A stretch of 64,000 bases of DNA from Wenjunlia vitaminophila DSM 41686 (GTDB taxonomy: Bacteria; Actinomycetota; Actinomycetes; Streptomycetales; Streptomycetaceae). Below the pieces are notes generated by a model. It did no database searches and was not told where the DNA came from. It saw nothing but the letters and a program-made list of their open reading frames with translations. The position numbers and the translations under genes are program-made. Shown piece after piece: positions 1-7,433 of this stretch; the first letter of the stretch is position 1; each line of letters starts with the position of its first letter. The DNA is taken from the NCBI RefSeq assembly GCF_000380165.1, contig NZ_KB904658.1:146898-210897 (forward strand), written 5' to 3'.

Positions 1-384
1 TCCTGCGCATCAGTAGTTGCGCATTCAAGTACAGCCGGGAGGTGGGAGGCGTGCCGGCGGCAATCGGTCGTCGCGTTCGGCGACCAGTGGTCACTGGACG
101 CGGAGGTGGCCGAACCACCCACAACTCCTGACCACTGCTCGCGAAAGTGAAGTGGAATACGTTCCGCGCGATTCCCGAGAACCCTTCATTGCGGGCATTA
201 TCCTCAGCGTTGACCTCAAGTACGCCTCGGCCTGGCGCGGGTGACCTACAGCTACCACCGATTGCCGGACGGAGCCGTCGGGCGGCCACGCTCGTCACGG
301 GGCCGGCTCGTGAGTGGAGCGCAAGGGCTTTTGGGCTGATTCGTACAGGTCGACAGCATACGGGCGTTGACGGGGGAGTGGATC
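1..384. other. Upstream stretch with no supported gene
   Basis: I see no convincing coding frame here. Short frames exist but none has a ribosome binding site or recognisable protein. The heptamer TGCGCAT occurs twice near positions 5 and 20 as a short direct repeat. The right end supplies the GGGGGAG ribosome binding site of the next gene. Confidence 0.5.
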
Positions 385-1215
385 ATGGCGGGGGCGTCTG
401 GGGGCGATTCCCACGGCAAGCTATGGATCTGGCTCGGTGGAATCGCATCCGTGATAGCGATCCTGGGCTGGTTCGGTGTGAGCAATCCGCAGGAGCTGGA
501 GGCGCTGTTGGACGATTCGTCCCCATCCGTTTCCGCGCCCGCGCCGCATGAGTCCTACGAGGCCCCCCACGGCTCCGATGAGCCCGAGACCGAAGAAGCG
601 GACACCGGCGGTCCGGGTTCGGGCGTCGACCGCGGCGACAGACGGGAGGAGTCCCCCGACTCCGGACCGTCGCCCACTCCGGAGGATCCCGCCGAAGAGG
701 ATCCCGCCGAAGTGGCATTCAAGGCCGTCTCGGTCGGAGACTGCCTGGGGGTCTACGACACCGGCTCCGGGGGCACCAGGATCGAGTGGAGCGCCGACGT
801 TCCGCCGAGTCCCGTGCCCTGTGACAGCGGGGAGGGCCTCCTGCGCGTCACCAGCACCGCTGACGACACCTGTCCCAGCGGTCCGGGGAAGGCGTCCTGG
901 GCGTACACGTCTGCCGTCTCGGGTGAGACCACGACGCTCTGTGTCACCCGCGTTTACCGTAAGTACTACTGCATGCTCGGCGAGCAGGTTGGTGACACGA
1001 CCCGGCTGGGATCGATGACGGCCGTGGACTGTGAGGCGCGGCAGGTTCCCGCCCCGTACAACCGGATTGTCCACATCCTCGGTGTCTACCAGGCCCCGCC
1101 GGGCGCCAACGCCGGTAACTGCGTGGAGGGGGCCTACGACCAGAGGCAGTACCTCGCCTGGTTGGTGGACGACGGCAGGACGCTGCTCTGCGCGACGTTC
1201 TTTCAGGGCGGCTGA
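385..1215 (+). CDS. Membrane-anchored LppU/SCO3897-like hypothetical protein
   Basis: The ATG at 385 is chosen because GGGGGAG sits 8 nt upstream; an upstream in-frame TTG at 367 would swallow that site. The product is 276 residues. One hydrophobic segment lies near residues 13-29 (LWIWLGGIASVIAILGWF), followed by a long Pro/Glu/Asp/Ser-rich linker. The C-terminal ~165-residue domain begins with VSVGDCLGVYD and holds about eight cysteines, likely paired in disulfides outside the membrane. The GDCL start and spaced cysteines resemble the LppU/SCO3897 family of actinobacterial surface proteins, whose function is unknown. There is no lipobox. It stands alone, with a decayed gene downstream. Confidence 0.75.
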   Translation: MAGASGGDSHGKLWIWLGGIASVIAILGWFGVSNPQELEALLDDSSPSVSAPAPHESYEAPHGSDEPETEEADTGGPGSGVDRGDRREESPDSGPSPTPEDPAEEDPAEVAFKAVSVGDCLGVYDTGSGGTRIEWSADVPPSPVPCDSGEGLLRVTSTADDTCPSGPGKASWAYTSAVSGETTTLCVTRVYRKYYCMLGEQVGDTTRLGSMTAVDCEARQVPAPYNRIVHILGVYQAPPGANAGNCVEGAYDQRQYLAWLVDDGRTLLCATFFQGG

Positions 1216-1279
1216 CGGTCGGCGATGGCGAGGCCGCCGGGTCGGGTGTGAGGAGCGCGCCGGTCGCGACGTGCCCGCG

Positions 1280-1470
1280 GTGCTGCCCGGGCCGTCGGGC
1301 TGGTCCTACGACCTTCGGCTTCCGTGTGACTCCCGGGGCCCGGTGTCGCGCGGGCGACGCCGCGGGCCGTGCTGCGGGTGCGTGGCAGGGCCTCCGGCGG
1401 CAAGGCGCTGTGGTGCGAACGCGATTCCGCCCGGGACACCGCACGACCAGCCCACCGCAAATGCCGCTGA
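1280..1470 (+). pseudogene. Decayed copy of the RsbW-like ATPase gene
   Basis: This 191-nt stretch matches both ends of the intact ATPase gene at 11808-12296. The left part encodes LPGPSGWSY-LRLPCDSR and the right part ends in the same CAAATGCCGCTGAACG context. A one-base loss near 1334 shifts the frame, and roughly 265 nt are missing from the middle, including the regions for the ELVTNA and DEAESGRGL ATP-binding motifs. It cannot make a functional protein. Similarity continues about 25 nt past the stop, so the segment was probably copied as DNA rather than preserved by selection. Confidence 0.85.
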
Positions 1471-1700
1471 ACGGATCGGCGCTTCTCCCTGACCTCTGGG
1501 CGCGCTGGAATTCCGGTGGCGCAAAATGGCGAGAGCATGCCATTTACGGGAGGGTGTACCGGCCGGTATTACGGACTTTCTGGTTCCGTCGGTGATTTCA
1601 GGCCACAGGAGGAATTCGCCGGAGCGTCGAGCCCGCTCGCGAACGCCCTCGGTGGTGCGCCAGGGCTCCCCGCCCAGTCCACGCGGCAGATGGGCCACCC

Positions 1701-2006
1701 TCAGTCCCACTCCCCGTCGCCCGGGGCGGAGAAGTCCTCGCGGTCCGGAAGCGGCGGCAGGCTCAGGTCCCGCGGCACCGGGCCGTCGTCGGTCCTGCGG
1801 GCCTGGCGGTGCGTCCGCACCCGGAGGTTCATCCGGCGTGAGCGCTTGCTGAGGCGACGTCGCTCGCGCCGTCCCGTTTCGTCGTCGTGGTCCAGCTCCT
1901 GGTACTGCCGGCGCGCCTCCCAGAAGGAGCGCTCCTGGGCGGCTGCGGCCTCGCCGGGCGTTGGCTCGTCCGGGTCGTCCCAGGTGTCGCCGAGGTCGTC
2001 TGTCAT
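1701..2006 (-). CDS. Small charged hypothetical protein
   Basis: The frame from ATG at 2006 encodes 101 residues. It has an acidic start (MTDDLGDTWDDPDEP), a central Arg-rich block around residues 45-70 and an acidic C-terminus. Third codon positions are mostly G or C, which supports real coding. No Shine-Dalgarno sequence is clear; the open frame continues upstream to 2225, so the start is uncertain. No membrane segment or known domain is visible. It is transcribed away from the RiPP cluster that begins about 300 nt to its right. I do not recognise its function. Confidence 0.5.
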   Translation of the reverse strand: MTDDLGDTWDDPDEPTPGEAAAAQERSFWEARRQYQELDHDDETGRRERRRLSKRSRRMNLRVRTHRQARRTDDGPVPRDLSLPPLPDREDFSAPGDGEWD

Positions 2007-2299
2007 GAGCCACAGGTTGACACGGATCGCTGGTGTCGGCCACGTCGCGTCGGGCGCGGACGGCTCGGCCGACGGCAGGAGCCGGGCCAAGGCGTGCCTC
2101 CTGATTCGGGGTGGGCGGCACAGCCAAAAGAATCGTTTCACCAACCTCAGTCGCCACCGCCGTAACACTGGCCGGATTACGACAGGATTTTGTCGCCGTT
2201 TCTCGCACACACTTCCAAGGCACACGGTTTCCCTGATCTTCAGGGTGACTCCCGATGAGCCCCGGGCTGCCCAGGGGCCGAACGAGAGGAAGAAGACCG

Positions 2300-2464
2300 A
2301 TGGCCCGTAGCACGGAGAGCCAGAAGACCCGCAAGTCGCTGACCGAACGCACCCAGGACGAACTGGAGATCGCTGGTTTCGACGAGGTCGAGACCCCCGA
2401 GGCGGACATCGTCAGCCTCGGCGGGGCCAGCTACACCAAGATGCTCGGCAAGATCTACTCCTGA
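2300..2464 (+). CDS. Candidate RiPP precursor peptide
   Basis: The ATG at 2300 follows GAGAGGA (2284-2290), a good ribosome binding site; an upstream start at 2255 lacks one. The product is 54 residues. A hydrophilic leader rich in Lys, Arg, Glu and Thr (about residues 1-36) is followed by a less charged C-terminal part holding a Gly-Gly pair (41-42), Tyr45, Met48, Ile52, Tyr53 and terminal Ser54. It sits immediately upstream of a PqqD-like recognition gene and a B12-type radical SAM gene on the same strand, the standard arrangement for a ribosomally made, modified peptide. Which residues are modified and where the leader is cut are not shown by sequence. Two tyrosines in the last ten residues are plausible targets. 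No known precursor family is recognised. Confidence 0.8.
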   Translation: MARSTESQKTRKSLTERTQDELEIAGFDEVETPEADIVSLGGASYTKMLGKIYS

Positions 2465-2541
2465 TCGGTCCTTCGGTGCCCTGGCGTCCTGTGGCGCCGG
2501 GGCACCGAGAACCATCAGGCCGGACCTCGGAGAGCCAGTCG

Positions 2542-2778
2542 ATGCTGCGCATCACCCCGGAACTGCCCTACCTGGACCAGGCAGGCCACGTCTACGTGCC
2601 GCTCGCCGGACCGGCGCAGTCCTGCCTGAAGCTCAACCGCCGCGCGTCCCAGATCTGGCGCGACGCCCTGCGCGACCCCGTGGACCTCGACGCCCTGCCC
2701 GAGGCGGACCGGGACTTCCTGCTGGACCTCACCTCGCGTGGCGTCCTACGGACCGCACCCGTATCCGAGGGAGGGTGA
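2542..2778 (+). CDS. PqqD-like RiPP recognition element protein
   Basis: This 78-residue protein starts at ATG 2542 after CGGAGAG. It contains the PqqD-type signature: an N-terminal beta hairpin region, LKLNRRASQIWRDAL near residues 30-45 (usual pattern: LN..a..iW..l), and a helical C-terminus ending DFLLDLTSRGVL. PqqD-like domains bind leader peptides and deliver them to radical SAM and other modifying enzymes. The stop is 1 nt before the ATG of the radical SAM gene, so the two are very likely co-translated. It lacks any catalytic motif, as expected for a stand-alone recognition protein. Confidence 0.85.
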   Translation: MLRITPELPYLDQAGHVYVPLAGPAQSCLKLNRRASQIWRDALRDPVDLDALPEADRDFLLDLTSRGVLRTAPVSEGG

Positions 2779-2779
2779 G

Positions 2780-4435
2780 ATGGACACGCTGACACGGCCG
2801 GCCGTCGCCTTCGTCAACCCCTCCGTCGGCTTCTCCGACCGCCGCAAGGCCAAACCGATCGGCCTGGCCTACATCATGGCCTACCTGGAGAAGCACGGAT
2901 TCCCCAGCTCCGGTTTCGACTTCGGGGACTCCGAGGACGACGCCGTCGAGCTCGCCGAACACTACGGCCTCGATCGCTTCGACGTCGTCGGCTTCTCGGT
3001 GTACAACGAGTCGTTCCGCGCGGCGGTCGCCATGGCCGCGTGGATCAAGAGCCGCCGCCCGCAGTGCCTGGTCGTCTTCGGAGGTCCGCACGCCACCGCC
3101 GTGCACGAGCACATCCTGGGCCGCTACCCCTGCGTGGACGTCGTCGTCCGGCGCGAGGGCGAGGAGGCGATGCTCGACATCGTCCGCGGCCTGGGCGACC
3201 GCGCCCGACTGACCGGGACCGGGGGCACCACCTGGCGCTCGCCCGACGGCGACGGGCTCCTCGTCAACGACGACCGGGCCTTCGTCCCCGACCTCGACCA
3301 GATTCCCTTTCCCGACGCGGAGTTCGTCTCGCACTCCGGCTACCCGGACCTCACCTACTTCGACGAGGTGCAGGGCCGGCTGAAGGCCGCGTTGACGATC
3401 TGCAGCAGCCGGAGCTGCCCGTACAACTGCTCCTTCTGCGGTGTGCTCACCATCGGCCGCAAGTACCGGTCACGCGAGGCGGAACGGGTCGTCGCCGAAC
3501 TGCTCCACTTCCGCGAGCGCCACGGCGTCAACTACGAGCACGTCTACTTCAGCGACGCCAACTTCTTCGTCTCACCGACCCGGGCCCTGGAGGTCGCCGA
3601 AGCGCTGCACGAGGCCGATCCGCAGATCACCTTCAGCTTCGGCACGCGGGTCAACCAGGTCCTCAAGGCCGCCGAGGTCCTTCCCCGGCTCAAGGACTGC
3701 GGGCTGCGGTTCATCGAACTCGGCATCGAGTCCGCCTCGGAACCGGTGCTGGAACGGCTCGCCAAGCACGTGAAGCCCGAGGTCAACGTGGCGGCCGTGC
3801 GCCTGTTGCGGCGGCTCGGCATCGAGATCTCCCTCGACTTCATCATGCTGGACCCGGCCACCACGCTGGCCGACATCCGCGCCAACCTCGAGTTCCTCCG
3901 GGACGCCGGCTTCTACGACTACGTGCCGCACGACCACCTCTACACCGCGCTCGTGCTCTACGAGGGCACGCCGATCCGCGACTTCTACGCCCGGCGGTTC
4001 GGTGTCGTGTTCGACCCGGACGACCTGCCCAGTCCCTTCACGCTGTTCGAGCGGCCCGAGGTGCAGCGGTTCAGCGACACGCTCCGGGAGTTCCGCAAGC
4101 TGTGGCAGGGCCGGATCGACGGCGCCCTCGCCCAGGGCGAACTCGCGCTCGCCTCCATCGGGGAGACCCCGGACCTGTCCCGAGTGTCACACGCCCGGCT
4201 GCAACTCGACGTGGTGTCGCTGCGGCACGCGCCCAACCTCCTGGTCGAACGGCTCCTGGAGGACGCCGAAGCCGGGTTCCCCCGGCTCGACGAGGGCGGA
4301 CTCGCGGCGTTGCTCCCCCGACTCGGCCACGACCACACGCACCTGCACGACCTGATCGAGCGAACCGGGGCGACGGCGCGGAAGGCAGGCTTCGCCCAGG
4401 CCCCGGGCGTCGTCGGACCGCATGGGAGGGACTAG
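2780..4435 (+). CDS. B12-binding-domain radical SAM peptide maturase
   Basis: The ATG at 2780 is preceded by GAGGGAGGG. The 551-residue protein has an N-terminal cobalamin-binding-like Rossmann domain (about residues 8-140; FVNPS, GFSVYN, VVFGGPHAT) and a radical SAM barrel with the [4Fe-4S] motif C213-x3-C217-x2-C220 (CPYNCSFC). The downstream GIESASEPVLERL is typical of B12-type radical SAM enzymes. A helical C-terminal ~150 residues follows. Family members catalyse C-methylation, ring formation or cross-linking on unactivated carbons. Between the RRE gene and the MNIO gene, its substrate is most likely the 2300-2464 peptide. Whether it methylates or makes a macrocycle cannot be read from sequence. 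Confidence 0.88.
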   Translation: MDTLTRPAVAFVNPSVGFSDRRKAKPIGLAYIMAYLEKHGFPSSGFDFGDSEDDAVELAEHYGLDRFDVVGFSVYNESFRAAVAMAAWIKSRRPQCLVVFGGPHATAVHEHILGRYPCVDVVVRREGEEAMLDIVRGLGDRARLTGTGGTTWRSPDGDGLLVNDDRAFVPDLDQIPFPDAEFVSHSGYPDLTYFDEVQGRLKAALTICSSRSCPYNCSFCGVLTIGRKYRSREAERVVAELLHFRERHGVNYEHVYFSDANFFVSPTRALEVAEALHEADPQITFSFGTRVNQVLKAAEVLPRLKDCGLRFIELGIESASEPVLERLAKHVKPEVNVAAVRLLRRLGIEISLDFIMLDPATTLADIRANLEFLRDAGFYDYVPHDHLYTALVLYEGTPIRDFYARRFGVVFDPDDLPSPFTLFERPEVQRFSDTLREFRKLWQGRIDGALAQGELALASIGETPDLSRVSHARLQLDVVSLRHAPNLLVERLLEDAEAGFPRLDEGGLAALLPRLGHDHTHLHDLIERTGATARKAGFAQAPGVVGPHGRD

Positions 4436-4438
4436 CCA

Positions 4439-5332
4439 ATGCCCACAGCAGTCACCACCGGCTCAGCGATCCCCGAACTGGGCCCGCCCGGGGTCCGCGG
4501 GATCTGCTTCAGCTGTGACTCGATCAAAGACATGGACGTCGCCGAGGAGACGGCGACCCGACTGGGCCCCACCGCCACCTGGTACAGCGTCGGCATCCTC
4601 GCCGATGACCAGCAACTCGCTCTTGAATGTGCGGAGTTCTGCCGCCGACACGGGCTGCACGCGCTCTTCCACCCGCTGGACCTGGACGTGTGCGGCACCG
4701 ATCCGCTCGACGACCGGCTGCTGCGCGAACTCGGGCGACGCGCTGACGAACTCGACTCCCCCTGGCTCAACATCGATCTCGCGATGTGGGTCCGCCAGGG
4801 CGAGACACTGCTGGAGTCCCTGGTGCCCATGCCGCTGATCGACGAGGCCGTGGACTGGGCGGTGGACCGGATCAAACACGCCCAGGACGTCATCGGCCGC
4901 CCGCTGACCATCGAGAACGCGCCCTACCCGTTCGTCGTCGGCGACCGGGACATCCTCACCCTCATGACGCGCATCGCCGAGCGGGCCGACTGCCTCATGA
5001 CCATCGACGTCGGACACCTCTACGGGCTGCGCGTCCAGCGCGGGCAGAACCCCGTGCTGCCCAGCGATGACGACATCGCCTGGGACCGGGTCGTCGAGGC
5101 GCACATGAGCGGCACCTTCATCCGCCGCTTCGACGGCGGCGTGCGCCTCGTCGACGACAAACACGACTGGCCGGTCAGCGACGAGGTGTGGGACCTCGCC
5201 GACGCGCTGCTGCCGCGCGCACCCCACCTGCGGTCGGTGATGGCCGAGGCAGAGGGCATGACCGCCGACGAACTGACCGAAAGCGTGCGGCGCTTCGCAC
5301 GCCGGGCCGACCACTGGTGGAGCGCCCCATGA
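4439..5332 (+). CDS. DUF692/MNIO-type multinuclear iron oxidase
   Basis: This 297-residue TIM-barrel protein starts 3 nt after the radical SAM stop. It would be easy to call a sugar isomerase, but the order of motifs fits DUF692 (MNIO) enzymes such as MbnB: IENAPYPF (E159-N160), TIDVGHLYG (D190, H193), EAHMSG (E220, H222) and DDKHDWPVSDEVWDLA (D240, H242), matching the family's ENvs, DvNN, HlaGH and DtHdxPVxdxVW blocks. These residues hold two or three iron ions. MNIO enzymes oxidise Cys, Asn or Asp in RiPP precursors. This precursor has no Cys or Asn, so the chemistry should differ from the cysteine-directed members. The next gene overlaps it and probably encodes its partner. Confidence 0.75.
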   Translation: MPTAVTTGSAIPELGPPGVRGICFSCDSIKDMDVAEETATRLGPTATWYSVGILADDQQLALECAEFCRRHGLHALFHPLDLDVCGTDPLDDRLLRELGRRADELDSPWLNIDLAMWVRQGETLLESLVPMPLIDEAVDWAVDRIKHAQDVIGRPLTIENAPYPFVVGDRDILTLMTRIAERADCLMTIDVGHLYGLRVQRGQNPVLPSDDDIAWDRVVEAHMSGTFIRRFDGGVRLVDDKHDWPVSDEVWDLADALLPRAPHLRSVMAEAEGMTADELTESVRRFARRADHWWSAP

Positions 5333-6120
5333 CCCGTGACGCGACCCTCGACTACGCCAGGGTGACCGACACCACCTGGCGCGTCCTCAACGCCACCCCA
5401 GCGCGGCGAGCCGAACTCCTCCGGGCGCTGCCCCCGGCCGAGCGCGCCGTCGTCGCAGCGGGGACCAGCGGACCCGGCTTCGACATGGAGCAGGCCCGTC
5501 GCCGCAAGACGGTCAGCAACGTGCTGAACGTCAGCTTCCCCGTCACCTTCTTCGCGTACTACGGGCGGACCGGCGCCGAGGGCCTGCACACCTTCCTGGA
5601 CAGCGAGTTCTGGCAGGAGCGGCCCGCCCAGCCCGGCTCCGTCTTCCCGCCCGCGGCCACCTCGTCGGCCGCCTTCGCGGCCTACCTGCGCGACGTGGAC
5701 TGGCTCGCCGAACAGGAGGACTGGGTCAGGGAGGCGTTCGCCTTCGAGGACGCCTACCTCTTCGGCCACTCCCTGACCGACGCCCGACCGCGCGCCTCCG
5801 CCCGCCCGAGCCTGGTGCCCGGCGCCTGGACGGCTGAGGCCACCTTCGACGTCCCCGAGTACGGCGCCCTGCTGCGCGAGCGGGGAACCGTGGACCCCTG
5901 GCCGGAGGCGTTGCTGCTCGTCAAGCGCCGCCCCGCGCCGCTCGCCGTCGTGTCCGTCCCCGCCGGTGGTCGCATCCGCCGGGTGCACCTCAGAGGGGAC
6001 GCCGTCACCGCCCTGCGCTGGCTGTGGGACGACAGCGCCCCGGTGCCCGAGGGCGCCACCGGGACCGCCACCTACGCGAAGGCCGTCAGCTCCGGCCTCG
6101 TGGACGAGGGAACTGCGTGA
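5329..6120 (+). CDS. Probable MNIO partner protein, unrecognised family
   Basis: The start overlaps the MNIO stop as ATGA (5329-5332), which indicates translational coupling. The 263-residue protein is soluble, with no membrane segment. Residues 60-100 (SNVLNVSFPVTFFAYYGRTG...LHTFLDSEFW) recall the FP...f and hydrophobic helix pattern of partner subunits that accompany MNIO enzymes, but the likeness is weak. MNIO proteins generally work with a small companion that presents the substrate, and this gene's position and coupling fit that role. I do not recognise a domain with confidence and see no catalytic motif. Confidence 0.6.
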   Translation: MTRDATLDYARVTDTTWRVLNATPARRAELLRALPPAERAVVAAGTSGPGFDMEQARRRKTVSNVLNVSFPVTFFAYYGRTGAEGLHTFLDSEFWQERPAQPGSVFPPAATSSAAFAAYLRDVDWLAEQEDWVREAFAFEDAYLFGHSLTDARPRASARPSLVPGAWTAEATFDVPEYGALLRERGTVDPWPEALLLVKRRPAPLAVVSVPAGGRIRRVHLRGDAVTALRWLWDDSAPVPEGATGTATYAKAVSSGLVDEGTA

Positions 6121-7433
6121 CCGCTCGCGGCCCGGAGCGCGACAGGGTGCCGGCCGACCGGGCCCGCACCCTGCGCGTTCGCCGCGGATACCTCCTGGTG
6201 TCCGGCATCGACTACTTCGCCGACATGCTCCTCACGGTCACGTCGGTGCTGCTGTTGCAGTCACTGGGCATGAGCTCCGGCGCGGTGTTCGCCCTCATCG
6301 CCGCGGTGTGGATCGTCGAGGGCGTCTCCGAGATCCCCACCGGTGTCCTGGCCGACCTGCTCGGCCGACGCACCTCGGTGGCGATCAGCTTCGCCCTGAG
6401 GTCGATCGGCTACGGCGCCCTGTTCTTCAGCGGCAGCGTGCAGGTCGCGGTGGCCGGCGTCCTGCTCTCCGCGTTCGGGGGCACCTTCGCGTCCGGTGCC
6501 CTGGAGGCGTGGGCGGTTGACGAGACCGGGACCAGGGACCCGCGCGGCCTGGACCGGCTCTTCGCCCAGGGCAAGATCGCGGAGAACTCCGGCCTGGTGC
6601 TCGGCACGCTGACCGGCGCGACCCTGGGCATGCTCGACCTGGCGCTGCCCCAGGTCGTCGCGGGCGCCGCCTGCGCCCTGGCGTGCGTGCTCTCCCTGCT
6701 GCTGATGACCGGGCGGGAAGAGCCCGACCGCACCCGGGGAGCCCTCACCCCACGGCTGCGGAGTTCGGTCGGGGAGGTGGTGACCGGCACCCGACTCACC
6801 CTGCGGGGCGACAGGGTGCTGATCGCACTGATCCTGGCCACCGCGTCGCTGTGGCTGTTCCGGGGCATCCCCGGCGTGCAGTGGACGGTCGTGTACGAGG
6901 ATCTCGTGGGCGGCAACCTGCTGGTGCTCGGCGCCATGCGCAGCGTCGGCTCCCTGCTGGAGATCCCGCTGCTCGGCTGGACGCTGCGACTACAGGGACG
7001 CCGGGCCTCAGCCCGCCGCACCGTCATCGTCACCGCCTCCGCCGTCGGCGCCTCCGCGCTGGCCTGCGCCGCCGTGGTCCGGGAACCGGCACTCTCGGTC
7101 GTCTGCTACGTGTGCTTCTCCACCGCGTTCGGCCTGTGCATGCCCGGGGTGCGGGCAGCCATGAACGAACGCATCGACAGCGGTCACCGGGCCACCGTGC
7201 TGTCCGTCGCCTCGCTGTTCAACAGCGTGTTCACCGGCGGCGGCCTGGTCGTGACCGGACTGGCCGTCGGTGACCTGGGAAGCGCCGCACTGGCCTGGCC
7301 GCTCGCCGCGGCGGGCTTCGGCGCCGTGGGCCTGTGCGTGGCCTCCCTGGCCACGCGCCCCCCTCCCGCCCCACCCACGGAGGTCCCCGCCGGGACCTCC
7401 ACCCAGGGACCTCAGGAGGTGCCCGCTCCATGA
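6117..7433 (+). CDS. MFS transporter, probable peptide exporter
   Basis: The GTG start at 6117 overlaps the previous stop as GTGA. The 438-residue protein has about 12 hydrophobic segments. After the second, the loop GVLADLLGRRTSVAIS gives the usual MFS motif A pattern (G-x3-D-x2-GRR). It resembles drug/solute antiporters more than ABC-type peptide exporters. Being co-translated with the modifying enzymes, it most likely exports the mature peptide or gives self-resistance. Its stop overlaps the next ATG. The C-terminal ~30 residues are Pro-rich. Confidence 0.85.
   Translation: MTARGPERDRVPADRARTLRVRRGYLLVSGIDYFADMLLTVTSVLLLQSLGMSSGAVFALIAAVWIVEGVSEIPTGVLADLLGRRTSVAISFALRSIGYGALFFSGSVQVAVAGVLLSAFGGTFASGALEAWAVDETGTRDPRGLDRLFAQGKIAENSGLVLGTLTGATLGMLDLALPQVVAGAACALACVLSLLLMTGREEPDRTRGALTPRLRSSVGEVVTGTRLTLRGDRVLIALILATASLWLFRGIPGVQWTVVYEDLVGGNLLVLGAMRSVGSLLEIPLLGWTLRLQGRRASARRTVIVTASAVGASALACAAVVREPALSVVCYVCFSTAFGLCMPGVRAAMNERIDSGHRATVLSVASLFNSVFTGGGLVVTGLAVGDLGSAALAWPLAAAGFGAVGLCVASLATRPPPAPPTEVPAGTSTQGPQEVPAP

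Noticed and set aside
4439..5332. Sugar isomerase/epimerase annotation
   Set aside because: The metal-site blocks follow DUF692/MNIO order, and the context is a RiPP cluster.
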